A DNA stretch of 64,000 nt from Mesonia sp008017825 (GTDB lineage Bacteria > Bacteroidota > Bacteroidia > Flavobacteriales > Flavobacteriaceae), in assembly GCF_008017825.1 (NCBI RefSeq), contig NZ_VRLS01000037.1, forward strand, positions 11,774-75,773, read 5' to 3'. The translations under genes and the position numbers were made by a program. The notes below the pieces were generated by a model, which was not told the origin of the DNA, made no database searches, and worked only from the letters and a program-made list of their open reading frames with translations. Positions 16,734-25,373 of the stretch are shown piece by piece (positions within the stretch are counted from its first letter, which is position 1; every line of letters begins with the position of its first letter).

Positions 16734-17714
16734 TTATAATACCATTAAATTACAGCCTCTAACATCACTGGCATCAAACCTTCCTAAAATCTCAAATTGA
16801 TTGTCATCAATTTTTTTTCCTAAATCTTGAGTAGCAATAAATGAGCAAGAATCTACATTTGCCAAATCAATTATATTTAAGCCTCCAGTTTTTTGCTTAG
16901 AAAGTAGGCTTAAAGGATCTTCAGAGTCACGAATGAGTATATCCATATGATTAGGGCAAGAAAAGATACCATCACCTTTAGAGTAGGCTTGCGAAAGTAA
17001 TTCGGTCATTCCATATTCACTGTGAATTTTATCCACTTGAAAAGCTTGGGCTAAAATTTCGTGTAATTCAGTTCTAATTATTTCTTTTCTTCTTCCTTTC
17101 ATTCCTCCCGTTTCCATTACAATGGTATTTTTTAGCTGAAGCGGAAATTTTTCTGCTAAATCTAATAGGGCAAAAGAAACCCCAATAAGTAAGGTTTTAA
17201 TCCCTCTTTCTTCTAAATCTTGGAGCGTATTCGCAAGCTCTTTTAAGTTGTCTAGGTAAAAGCCACTTTCCTTATACTTACTTCTTTTTATAAAATCATT
17301 TGCCATATAAACTAAAGAAGATCCTTTTCTTTCTAAATAGGCCGGTAATAAAGCAAGAACGGCATAATCTTCTAAGTTGCCATAAAATTGCTGAAATCCG
17401 TTAAGGAAAGATGTTTCATAGATGCTAAGATTTTTTACGAAATGCCGACTTACTTGGCTACCTGTGGTTCCGCTGCTTGTAAATGTCTCTTCATAATCTG
17501 AATCTTGAGAGATAATTTTTTTTGTTTTAAAGAATTCTATAGGTAAAAAAGGAAGCTCCTGTAGGGAATGCACTGTAGATATGTCTTTATTTAAATGATG
17601 GCAAAAGTTTTGGTAAACCTTATTATGTTTATATTGATATTGAAAAACTTCAATGGCTATAGCTTCAAACTCTTGTTTGTTTTGAATGGAGAAAATACGT
17701 TCGATTAAAGACAT
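16734..17714 (-). CDS. LuxE/PaaK-family acyl-protein synthetase
   Basis: A 326-residue adenylate-forming protein of the LuxE superfamily. The AMP-binding-like FTSSGTTGS (about residues 79-87), the METGGMKGRRKE segment and the terminal DVRGCNLMVL are visible; in LuxE a Cys near the C-terminus carries the acyl group, and Cys322 in RGC is the candidate here. No LuxC reductase, LuxD or luciferase gene is nearby, so a bioluminescence role is not supported. In Bacteroidota such orphan LuxE proteins probably activate a fatty or aromatic acid for surface polymer or lipid synthesis, which is inference. It has its own upstream region of ~80 bases. Confidence 0.8.
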   Translation of the reverse strand: MSLIERIFSIQNKQEFEAIAIEVFQYQYKHNKVYQNFCHHLNKDISTVHSLQELPFLPIEFFKTKKIISQDSDYEETFTSSGTTGSQVSRHFVKNLSIYETSFLNGFQQFYGNLEDYAVLALLPAYLERKGSSLVYMANDFIKRSKYKESGFYLDNLKELANTLQDLEERGIKTLLIGVSFALLDLAEKFPLQLKNTIVMETGGMKGRRKEIIRTELHEILAQAFQVDKIHSEYGMTELLSQAYSKGDGIFSCPNHMDILIRDSEDPLSLLSKQKTGGLNIIDLANVDSCSFIATQDLGKKIDDNQFEILGRFDASDVRGCNLMVL

Positions 17715-17745
17715 GGTAAGTATTATGTACTTTGCAAAAATAAAA

Positions 17746-17771
17746 AAAGCGCCTCTATTATGAGGCGCTTT
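17746..17771 (-). terminator. Terminator of the T9SS-secreted protein gene
   Basis: AAAGCGCCTC (17746-17755) pairs with GAGGCGCTTT (17762-17771). On the minus strand it is followed by TTTTATTTTT. Confidence 0.9.
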
Positions 17772-17792
17772 AAATATGAATTAAATGAAAGA

Positions 17793-19541
17793 TTACTCAA
17801 TCACTAATTTTTTAGTAGCTGATTTTCCTTCAACAGAAACTTTTACTAAATAAACACCGCTAGATAAATTAGCTACATTTAAAGTAGAGTTAGTTAATGT
17901 TTGAGAAATTACTTGCTTACCTAAAAGGTTGTATACTTCTACTGCCGCAGCTTCGTTAGAAGCAGTTTCGATAGTAACTAAACCTGTATTACTTGGGTTA
18001 GGGTAAATACTTACATTTGTTAAAGTATTGCTGCTAGCCGATAAGTTTGCATTAAAGTCATTTGAATCTCTTGGGAAAATTTGTGGAGTCACATCTGTTC
18101 CATTATCAAATTGAGAAGCAATTCCTACAATGTTCGATAACTGAGTAGTTGGGATAACTTGTCCAATGTAATCAGCATCAAAAAACTGAGTTCTCATAGT
18201 TGTAGTTTCAGAACCATTAGAGATGACGTAATTTGTACCTGTAGCAAAAGTTACAGTACCATCAGCATCAGTTAATGACACATTTAAGAAAGCGATCAAT
18301 TCAGACTCATAATCTTCAGAGTTTGCATTAAAATCTGCAATAGTAACCGTTTGTATAGTTAAGTTGTTTCCAGTAGAAGTTGCAGCACCTGGATCAGACT
18401 CAGGAATAAATTGCATTACACCATTAAATTCAGATAACTCACCTGTTATTCCAGTGATTCCATCACCTACAGCATATGTAGTAGTAATATTTCCATCATT
18501 ATCATCTATTAAGATAGCAGCAGTTGCATCTTGAATATATTTTTGACCTCTAAAAGTTTGCTGATAAGTTAAAAATGCTTCACCTGTAAGCGTGTATTTG
18601 TCACCTAAAGTACCTTGTCTTAAAGTAGCGATATCTACTACATTTGTTGAAGGTTCACATTCAGGAGATGTTATACTTCCTTGAATATTACAATTTGCAC
18701 TTGTAATTGTATAAACTACATCTGTACCTTCTGTTGCGTTAACAATAATTGTTCCTGTTGCGCTTGTTGACGGATCATCAGAATTAGCAACATCTATAGT
18801 TCCTCCTACAACGGTTGGAACGTAAGTTTCTGTTCCTCCTCCTGTAAATGAAGCTACAATAGTATAAGTATCTGAGTTAGCTCCAGTAGTTTGTGTATCA
18901 CAAGTAATACTAGTAACTGTAATTACTAATGGGCAAGCTACTGTACCAGGTGTAAATGTTCCAATTCCTATAATAGACTCAAAACTACTTCCTCCTTGAC
19001 ATAGTCCTTCTCCATTTAAATCTCCATTATTGAAAGTCCAATCCCCAGGATTAAAAGAGCCGTTAGCTGTAGTTCCAGCATTTCTTTTAGCATAACCATC
19101 TTTATACTCCCAAGTTTCACCAGTACCATCTACACCACTTGCGCCGTATTGATCAACAGCTGCGGTTGGGTTACTGTCTAGAATTATTCTCACTCGATCA
19201 TTACCATTAAAACTCATTACAGATGAAGTAGTGCTTAAAGTGTTTGTAGCACTTGGATATTCCGTTGCAAAAGTTGGATCATCCGCATGGATGTATACAA
19301 AATCATCAGTTACAGTTCCTAAACCAGAAAGGTTAAACGAATTTCCAAAACCAGTATTTCCATTCGTTTCATTCTCTAATGAATATAAAGAGAAATCTAC
19401 GGTTCCATCTGCATAAACTTCTAATACTTTAGGATTTCCTCCAGAACAATCTCCGTCAGAGATCATAGTAATAATTGGTGTTTGTGCCATTGATGCTAAA
19501 GCAATCAACATACATGACATTAATAAAGTAATTTTTTTCAT
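17793..19541 (-). CDS. T9SS-secreted protein with DUF5689-like and lamin-tail-like regions
   Basis: A 582-residue secreted protein. Residues 1-19 form a signal peptide ending at SMAQ. Residues ~22-130 look like a lamin-tail-type domain (PIITMISDGDCSGGNPKVLE, FVYIHADD); residues ~225-290 resemble an Ig-like module; residues ~305-490 contain a DUF5689-type OB-fold-like region (TLRQGTLGDKYTLTGEAF). The last ~75 residues are a type A T9SS sorting domain (SIYPNPSNTG, VYNLLGKQV, SGVYLVKV), so it is exported through the outer membrane and anchored or released by the Por system. No nuclease or other catalytic motif is visible. A TATCTTTG -7-like box on the minus strand (19575-19568) suggests its own promoter, and a terminator separates it from the upstream lipoprotein. 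Confidence 0.85.
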   Translation of the reverse strand: MKKITLLMSCMLIALASMAQTPIITMISDGDCSGGNPKVLEVYADGTVDFSLYSLENETNGNTGFGNSFNLSGLGTVTDDFVYIHADDPTFATEYPSATNTLSTTSSVMSFNGNDRVRIILDSNPTAAVDQYGASGVDGTGETWEYKDGYAKRNAGTTANGSFNPGDWTFNNGDLNGEGLCQGGSSFESIIGIGTFTPGTVACPLVITVTSITCDTQTTGANSDTYTIVASFTGGGTETYVPTVVGGTIDVANSDDPSTSATGTIIVNATEGTDVVYTITSANCNIQGSITSPECEPSTNVVDIATLRQGTLGDKYTLTGEAFLTYQQTFRGQKYIQDATAAILIDDNDGNITTTYAVGDGITGITGELSEFNGVMQFIPESDPGAATSTGNNLTIQTVTIADFNANSEDYESELIAFLNVSLTDADGTVTFATGTNYVISNGSETTTMRTQFFDADYIGQVIPTTQLSNIVGIASQFDNGTDVTPQIFPRDSNDFNANLSASSNTLTNVSIYPNPSNTGLVTIETASNEAAAVEVYNLLGKQVISQTLTNSTLNVANLSSGVYLVKVSVEGKSATKKLVIE

Positions 19542-19654
19542 AATAAAATGTGTTTTTATAATACGGTCAAAGATACAAAGATGTAAAATGAAATTTTAGA
19601 ATATCTTTGATTATTTATGTGTCTTAACTATAAGATAATAGATAATATTTAATA

Positions 19655-19681
19655 AAAAGCCACTCTAATAGAGTGGCTTTT
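19655..19681 (-). terminator. Terminator of the receptor-lipoprotein transcript
   Basis: AAAAGCCACTC and GAGTGGCTTTT form an 11-bp stem with a 5-base loop, followed on the minus strand by TTATTAAATA, 22 bases after the lipoprotein stop. Confidence 0.85.
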
Positions 19682-19702
19682 ATGTATAAAAATGTATGTT
19701 TA

Positions 19703-21625
19703 TTAATTTAATGCCCACGCAAAAGTAGAAGCATCTACGGTAGCTGCTGCATCATAATTCATAGAAGGGTCTGCGTCTACGCCGTCAATTTGTACATTTG
19801 ATAATGGTCCATTGTCAGCCATGTCAATAGTTGTATCATACCCATTCAAAGATAATCCTGTGATGGTTGCACCAGATTGAGCTTTAAATTGTAATGCTTT
19901 ACCACCAGCTTGAGATACTGCAGTAAAGTTGGTGATAGTTGGATTGTTATTTGCTCCATCTGCTTCTAATGCAGTAGAAAAATTGCTCTCTGTATGTAAT
20001 ACATAAGTATTGGTTAAAGTTCCGTTCCAACCTTCTGTCCAGTCAATAGCATCATCTTGCAAATCTTGAACATAAACATTTGTTGCATTTACAGATCCTC
20101 CAAAAAATTCGATACCATCATCTTCACCATCAATAAAGGCAACATTGTTGATAGTCGTTCCAGAACCAACAGCATATAGTGTTAATCCATTATATTGAGA
20201 ATCAGCGTTAATTTGTGCACCAGATTTTTTGATGATTAAATACTCGATAGAACCAGAGTTATCTGCATTGTCATTACCACCATAAATAAGACCGCCCACT
20301 TCTGCAGTTGCATCTGTACCAGCAGTAGTAACAGCGTTTCCTAGTAATAATAAACCTCCCCAAGTTCCTTCTGTTGTAGGAGCCATAGTTACTGGGTTAC
20401 TTTCTGTACCTTCAATGAAAATTTGACCTCCTTTTTGAACAGCAATATATACATCTGTTCCTATTCCTGTTTCAATAGTTGTCCCAGCTGGTATGGTTAA
20501 AGAAGCTCCGTTTTCTATGCTTAAAATTCCTTGTAGGTTATAAGTGATAGAAGCATCTAAAGTAACATCAGAAGTAATAGATCCGTTAAGTAAGTTATCA
20601 CTACCTGCATTAGCAACCCAAGCAAAGTCAGCAATGTTTACTGTGGCAGGACCTGTGTAAGCATTAGCTAAGTCTGCCACTTCACCGTTAATTGATACGT
20701 TTGCTAAAGGTCCATTGTCAGAAAAATCTAAAGAAGTTTCATAACCGTTTAGGGATAAACCAGTGATAGTTGCTCCCGATTGTGCTTTAAATTGTAAAGC
20801 TTTTCCACCTGTTTGAGAAACAGCTGTAAAATTTACGATAGTTGGATTATTGTTAACTCCGTCGGCTTCAATTGCCGTAGAGAAATCACCTTCACTATGT
20901 AAAACATACGTATTGGTTAAAGTTCCGTTCCAACCTTCAGTCCAATCGATAGCATCATCTTCTAAGTTTTCAACATATACATTAGAAGCATTTACACTAC
21001 CACCAAAGAACTCAATCCCGTCATCAGTTCCGTTAAGGATAGCGACATTATCGATGGTTGTTCCAGATCCTACAGCATAAAGTGTTAAACCATTATACTG
21101 TGAATCAGCGTTAATTTGAGCTCCAGACTGCTCGATGATTAAATATTCGATAGAACCAGAGTTATCAGCATTATTAGAACCACCATAAATAAGACCGCCT
21201 ACTTCTGCAGTTGCATCTGTACCAGCAGTAGTTTCAGCATCACCTAAGATCACTAAACCTCCCCATTCTCCAGCTCCTGTAGGTCTCATCACTACTGGAG
21301 AGCTTGCAGTACCTTGAATATCTATTTGAGCTCCTTTTTGTACAACCATATATACATCTGTACCTGTACCAGTTTCGATAATTGTTCCTGCAGGAATAGT
21401 TAATTTATTACCTTCTTCAATACTTAAGATTCCTGTAAGGTTATAGGTTACTGAAGCATCTAATGTTGTGTCTTCAGTGATCATTCCGTTTAACTCTGCA
21501 GATGGAGTTGAACCTTCGTCATCAGAGCTAGAAGAAGAGTCATCGTCACTACTACAGCTAATTGCTGTCATACTCAATATTGCAACGGAGCATAAAATAG
21601 ATAAATTTTTAATTGCTTTTTTCAT
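19703..21625 (-). CDS. Surface lipoprotein with two tandem ~300-residue beta-helix-like repeats
   Basis: A 640-residue lipoprotein. The lipobox Cys is residue 24 (AISC), followed by a Ser/Asp-rich stretch (SSDDDSSSSSDD) that resembles the Bacteroidota lipoprotein export signal for the cell surface. The mature protein is an internal duplication: unit 1 starts near residue 46 (LNGMITEDTTLD) and unit 2 near 345 (LLNGSITSDVTLD), each ending in a FAW motif. DNA of the two units is visibly similar with an offset of about 903 bases (compare 20008 and 20911). Repeats of hydrophobic/Asn/Gly-rich strands (IEYLIIxxSGAQINADSQYNGLTLYAVGSG in pieces) suggest a right-handed beta-helix. It lies 42 bases downstream of the TonB receptor, so it is probably its partner lipoprotein. 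Ligand unknown. Confidence 0.8.
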   Translation of the reverse strand: MKKAIKNLSILCSVAILSMTAISCSSDDDSSSSSDDEGSTPSAELNGMITEDTTLDASVTYNLTGILSIEEGNKLTIPAGTIIETGTGTDVYMVVQKGAQIDIQGTASSPVVMRPTGAGEWGGLVILGDAETTAGTDATAEVGGLIYGGSNNADNSGSIEYLIIEQSGAQINADSQYNGLTLYAVGSGTTIDNVAILNGTDDGIEFFGGSVNASNVYVENLEDDAIDWTEGWNGTLTNTYVLHSEGDFSTAIEADGVNNNPTIVNFTAVSQTGGKALQFKAQSGATITGLSLNGYETSLDFSDNGPLANVSINGEVADLANAYTGPATVNIADFAWVANAGSDNLLNGSITSDVTLDASITYNLQGILSIENGASLTIPAGTTIETGIGTDVYIAVQKGGQIFIEGTESNPVTMAPTTEGTWGGLLLLGNAVTTAGTDATAEVGGLIYGGNDNADNSGSIEYLIIKKSGAQINADSQYNGLTLYAVGSGTTINNVAFIDGEDDGIEFFGGSVNATNVYVQDLQDDAIDWTEGWNGTLTNTYVLHTESNFSTALEADGANNNPTITNFTAVSQAGGKALQFKAQSGATITGLSLNGYDTTIDMADNGPLSNVQIDGVDADPSMNYDAAATVDASTFAWALN

Positions 21626-21667
21626 TTGTTTAGTGTTTAAAATTAAAGTTCAAGTTTATAGTTTGAT

Positions 21668-24505
21668 TTAAAAGTTATAATTAATACCTAGAGTAAATAC
21701 CGCTCCTCTGGTATATGATCTGGTAGTTTGATTATTTTCTGTTTGAACCCCTCCTGAAAGTGGTAAGACGTCTTGTGTCCTTTTAATCTCTGGATTTAAA
21801 ATATTCTGAGCTTTAAATCTTAGTAATAATCTTTCGGATAGTTCTTGGCTAAGTGTAGCATTTAGAGTTACGAAACCTTCTTCAATAATTTCATTATTAT
21901 ATAATACCGAGTTTGCATCTGTCTGGCTATCTGGTGCAGAGCCTAATGCAAATATTTTATCTGAAGCGTAATTTCCTGAAATATTAGCATTAAACTCTCT
22001 CTCCCAATTGGTAGAAAAGTTTAAAGAAGTGTTTACGATGTAATCTGAAGCTCCTTGTAATCCTACTTCTGTTTTATTATTGTATTGAAATGTTCGAGCT
22101 AAAGTTCCGTCATCATTAAAATTTGTTTTCAGATCTTGGTTATGCCACATTCTACTAAAGTTAACACCTAAATCTAAATTGATTCCATTTTCTTCTTCTG
22201 AAGAAGTTAAGTTTACATTTGCATCTAATTCTATCCCATAAATAGTAGCTTCTTCTCCTGAGTTGAAGAAAGAAAATACGCCTGCAGAACCTCTATCTAA
22301 TACTCTATTTATTGGATCTTTAATATTTTTGTAAAAAGCAGTTGCGGAAATAAGCTCTTTATTAGTTGGGAAAAATTCCCATTTTAAATCTAAATTATAG
22401 ACGTTACTAGCCTCTAAATCTACATTACCTCGGGTTATTTGGCCAGTAGCAGAAACATATTCGAATGGAGCAATTTCTTTAAACTCTGGTAATGTAATAG
22501 TTTTACTAGCTGCTAGTCTAAGATTATGCTTTTCGCTTACAGCATATTTTATATTTAAAGCAGGGTAAAAATTGTCGTAATTTTTTTCAACATTTCCTCC
22601 TTGTCCACCAGGAGCATTAGCAACATCATAATCGAGGTTTATCATATCTTTTTGATAACGAGCACCTACATTAAAATTAAACTGACTAAAAGAGTAATTA
22701 ATATTAAAGAAACCTGCGCTAGAATTGAGTTCTGCATCATAAGTGTCAGGTGTAATATTCCCTTCACTATCAGACCTCACCAATCTAAGGTCTAATAAAT
22801 CATTATTAAAATTTTCAGTAATGAATACAGCATCAAGATGATCGATAGAAGGAGGATTAACTCCCGCTCCATTTTCTGTGACACCAAAAAAACTTGAAGT
22901 GAAATCTCTAGTTTTGTTTCTATAATTTCCTCCTAAACTTAATTTTAAAGTTGATATAGAATCGTTTTCAAAGACGGTAAATTCGTTTTTCAATCTTGCA
23001 TTATATTCTAAATCTTCAAGGATTTGAGAAGTTTTCCTTTGTTGAAAACCTCCTTGAAAACCTAATTCTACAAGTTCACCTTCCATATCTGTAGGTTTCT
23101 TGATGTTTACCTCGTTACGAATACGATTAGGCTCATCTGCATTTAACTTATTATATCCTAATCCCCAAGTAAGGTGATTTTTTTCTCCAATTTCGTGATC
23201 ACCTAAAAGTTGATTAACCCATAACCTTGTTTGTTTGGTGTTTTGATCCCTAATAAATTGGCTGTATTGATCTTCGTTATTTACTTCTTCAAAAACGAAA
23301 CCTTCACGGTTTCTACCAGCTTCATAAACTTCATCTTTTACTTTATTAACAAAAAGACTTAAAGCTTTAATTTCATTTTTTTTGTCAAAACGATACTTCA
23401 AATCCAATAATCCGGTAGTGTTGATGGTATTGTTATATAAAGAAGCATCTGTAAATTCTACATCTGTTCTATTTCTTTCAAACTGCCTAAAAATTCCTTC
23501 AGAATATTCAAATTTGCTAGATTGGGAACCTGTAAAAAAGATTTTAAATTTTTCTCCTATTTTCTTTCCAGCAGTTAAAGAGTATTGGTAATTAATAGGC
23601 ATATTGGTGCTCTGAGCATTCCAAGTCTGGTCTGTGATTGCATCTCTTGTAGAAATATCTTTAGAGTAGAAACCTAAAGAAAGATCACTTTCATTAGCTG
23701 TTCTTTTAAAGTTGCTTCCTATACCTTTAGCATTAGCATTTGTGTTTAAGCCTACTTGGGTTCCAAAACCAAATTCCTCTAACCCAACTAAGCTTCTAGA
23801 GCTTATGTCTACACTTCCTGAAGATTGATCTGCAGAGTTTGCAGAAGAATAGGTTTTGCTTATTGATACGCTTTGAACAATTCGGGTAGGGAATAAGCTT
23901 AAATCGATATTTTTTCTTTCAATATCATCTGAAGGAATAGGCATTCCGTTAAGGGTGGTGTATAAATAACGATCACCAAGTCCTCTTACGAAGACATCTC
24001 CAGAAGCTTCACTGCTACTAACTCCAGAAATTTTTGTAGTTGCCGTAGCAGCATCACTTACACCAAGCTTGGTAAGTTCTTGAGAACCTATACTTTCTTT
24101 AATATCAACAGCATCTTTTTGATCAAGTAAAAGAGCTACTTCAGAGTCTCTCCTGCTTACGGTAGTAATCATGACTTCATCTAACGCAGCAGCACTCGCT
24201 CCTAAGCCAGTATTTATTTCAGTAACCTTATTGGCTTCCACTTTTACATTGGGAATTTCTACGGTTTCGTATCCAATAAAACTAAATACAATGGTGTAAG
24301 TTCCAGTAGGGATGTTTTCAATTTTGTACAATCCGTCAAAGTCAGAGGTTGTACCTTTAGAGGTGTTTTTAACGGTTACGTTTGCAAAAGGCAAAGGTTC
24401 GTTATTCATTTCTTTATCGCTAAGGGCACCAGCGATAGTTCCAGTTTCTTGGGCAAATGCGAAAACTGAAAAGAAAAATAAGATTTGGGCAAAAAGTTTT
24501 TTCAT
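21668..24505 (-). CDS. TonB-dependent outer-membrane receptor (carboxypeptidase-regulatory-like N-terminus)
   Basis: A 945-residue TonB-dependent receptor. A signal peptide (about residues 1-19, ending FAFAQ) is followed by a CarboxypepD_reg-like domain (about 22-100), a plug (SIGSQELTKLGVSDAATATTKI region, VFVRGLGDRY) and a beta-barrel ending in FTLGINYNF, with the aromatic C-terminal residue expected for barrel insertion. It is the first gene of a two-gene transcript with the duplicated lipoprotein. Its start is divergent from the PhoB-like regulator, and the shared intergenic region contains the TGTTA repeats. The lipoprotein is not SusD-like, so this is not a standard glycan PUL pair. Phosphate-linked substrate uptake is a hypothesis from context. 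Confidence 0.9.
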   Translation of the reverse strand: MKKLFAQILFFFSVFAFAQETGTIAGALSDKEMNNEPLPFANVTVKNTSKGTTSDFDGLYKIENIPTGTYTIVFSFIGYETVEIPNVKVEANKVTEINTGLGASAAALDEVMITTVSRRDSEVALLLDQKDAVDIKESIGSQELTKLGVSDAATATTKISGVSSSEASGDVFVRGLGDRYLYTTLNGMPIPSDDIERKNIDLSLFPTRIVQSVSISKTYSSANSADQSSGSVDISSRSLVGLEEFGFGTQVGLNTNANAKGIGSNFKRTANESDLSLGFYSKDISTRDAITDQTWNAQSTNMPINYQYSLTAGKKIGEKFKIFFTGSQSSKFEYSEGIFRQFERNRTDVEFTDASLYNNTINTTGLLDLKYRFDKKNEIKALSLFVNKVKDEVYEAGRNREGFVFEEVNNEDQYSQFIRDQNTKQTRLWVNQLLGDHEIGEKNHLTWGLGYNKLNADEPNRIRNEVNIKKPTDMEGELVELGFQGGFQQRKTSQILEDLEYNARLKNEFTVFENDSISTLKLSLGGNYRNKTRDFTSSFFGVTENGAGVNPPSIDHLDAVFITENFNNDLLDLRLVRSDSEGNITPDTYDAELNSSAGFFNINYSFSQFNFNVGARYQKDMINLDYDVANAPGGQGGNVEKNYDNFYPALNIKYAVSEKHNLRLAASKTITLPEFKEIAPFEYVSATGQITRGNVDLEASNVYNLDLKWEFFPTNKELISATAFYKNIKDPINRVLDRGSAGVFSFFNSGEEATIYGIELDANVNLTSSEEENGINLDLGVNFSRMWHNQDLKTNFNDDGTLARTFQYNNKTEVGLQGASDYIVNTSLNFSTNWEREFNANISGNYASDKIFALGSAPDSQTDANSVLYNNEIIEEGFVTLNATLSQELSERLLLRFKAQNILNPEIKRTQDVLPLSGGVQTENNQTTRSYTRGAVFTLGINYNF

Positions 24506-24552
24506 TACATGTTTATTTACGCTGCAAAGAAAAACAAGTGATGCTTAATAGG

Positions 24553-24630
24553 TGTTACCCATGAGTTAACTTTGAAAGGGTTCAATGTTAGAAAAATGTT
24601 ACCAATGTTATGTGATTGAAATATTTGTTA
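24553..24630. promoter_or_regulatory. Tandem TGTTA repeats with 11-bp register (Pho-box-like array)
   Basis: TGTTA or one-mismatch AGTTA starts at 24553, 24564, 24586 and 24597, four of five slots of an exact 11-bp register (the slot at 24575 is empty), with further TGTTA at 24606 and 24626. On the minus strand these read TAACA, including TTAACA, the half-site of Gram-positive PhoP boxes; PhoB-class regulators bind direct repeats on an 11-bp spacing. The array is 48-125 bases before the receptor start and 60-137 before the response-regulator start, so either or both could be controlled. Confidence 0.55.
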
Positions 24631-24689
24631 ACTTAGAGGTTTTAATATTATATTTACTTTTACCTCTTAAATTTTTAACCACGTTTGTT

Positions 24690-25373
24690 ATGAGTAAAAA
24701 TGACATGAGTATACTGCTTGTAGATGATGATCCAGATATTCTAGAGATTGTAAGCTATAACCTTTCTGCAGAGGGGTATCAAGTATTTACTGCCGAAAAT
24801 GGAATAGAAGCCGTAAAAAAAGCAAAAAAGAAAAATCCAGATCTAATCATCTTAGATGTAATGATGCCAGAAATGGATGGGATTGAGGCTTGTGAGCAAA
24901 TAAGAAAAATACCTTCTTTAGAAAACACCATTATTACCTTTTTAACTGCTAGAGGAGAAGATTACTCCCAAATGGCTGGTTTTGATGCTGGGGCAGATGA
25001 TTACATCACCAAGCCTATTAGACCTAAAGTATTAGTAAGTAAAGTAAAAGCTTTATTAAGGAGAGTGAGTTCAGAAGAAATTGAAACCAATATTGTTGAG
25101 ATAGGAGACCTTACTATTAATAGAGATGAGTATAAGATCCTTAACGGAAAGGAAGAAATTATTTTACCAAGAAAAGAATTCGAACTTCTTTCTCTCTTAG
25201 CCTCTCAACCCGGAAAAGTTTTTAAAAGAGAAGACATTCTCAATAAAGTTTGGGGAAATGAAGTAATTGTAGGAGGTCGAACTATTGACGTGCACATTAG
25301 AAAGTTAAGAGAAAAAATAGGAGATAAAAAGTTTAAAACCGTAAAAGGAGTAGGGTATAAATTTGTAATTTAA
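24690..25373 (+). CDS. OmpR/PhoB-family response regulator
   Basis: A 227-residue response regulator. Receiver domain: acidic pocket VDDDPD (Asp12-14), phosphoacceptor Asp56 in ILDVMMPEMDG, Lys108 in TKPIRPK. The C-terminal winged-helix domain is OmpR-type (LPRKEFELLSLLASQPGKVFKREDIL, GRTIDVHIRKLREKIG, KTVKGVGYKF). The ATG at 24690 (MSKNDMSILL) is chosen because the 35 residues upstream to 24585 are hydrophobic, unrelated to the family, and overlap the repeat array. The stop codon shares one base with the kinase ATG, so the pair is coupled. Closest class by eye is PhoB/PhoP, which fits the 11-bp repeats in front of it. Confidence 0.9.
   Translation: MSKNDMSILLVDDDPDILEIVSYNLSAEGYQVFTAENGIEAVKKAKKKNPDLIILDVMMPEMDGIEACEQIRKIPSLENTIITFLTARGEDYSQMAGFDAGADDYITKPIRPKVLVSKVKALLRRVSSEEIETNIVEIGDLTINRDEYKILNGKEEIILPRKEFELLSLLASQPGKVFKREDILNKVWGNEVIVGGRTIDVHIRKLREKIGDKKFKTVKGVGYKFVI

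Noticed and set aside
17000..17714. lux bioluminescence operon
   Set aside because: Only a LuxE-type protein is present; no reductase, transferase or luciferase genes.
19231..21080. Several ORFs of 60-80 codons antisense to the T9SS and beta-helix genes
   Set aside because: They are by-products of repetitive coding sequence; the two antisense ORFs over the lipoprotein mirror its duplication.
19703..24505. SusC/SusD polysaccharide utilisation locus
   Set aside because: The lipoprotein is not SusD-like and there are no glycoside hydrolase genes nearby.
24585..24689. 35-residue N-terminal extension of the response regulator
   Set aside because: Hydrophobic, unrelated to receiver domains, and overlaps the TGTTA array; ATG 24690 gives a standard receiver start.
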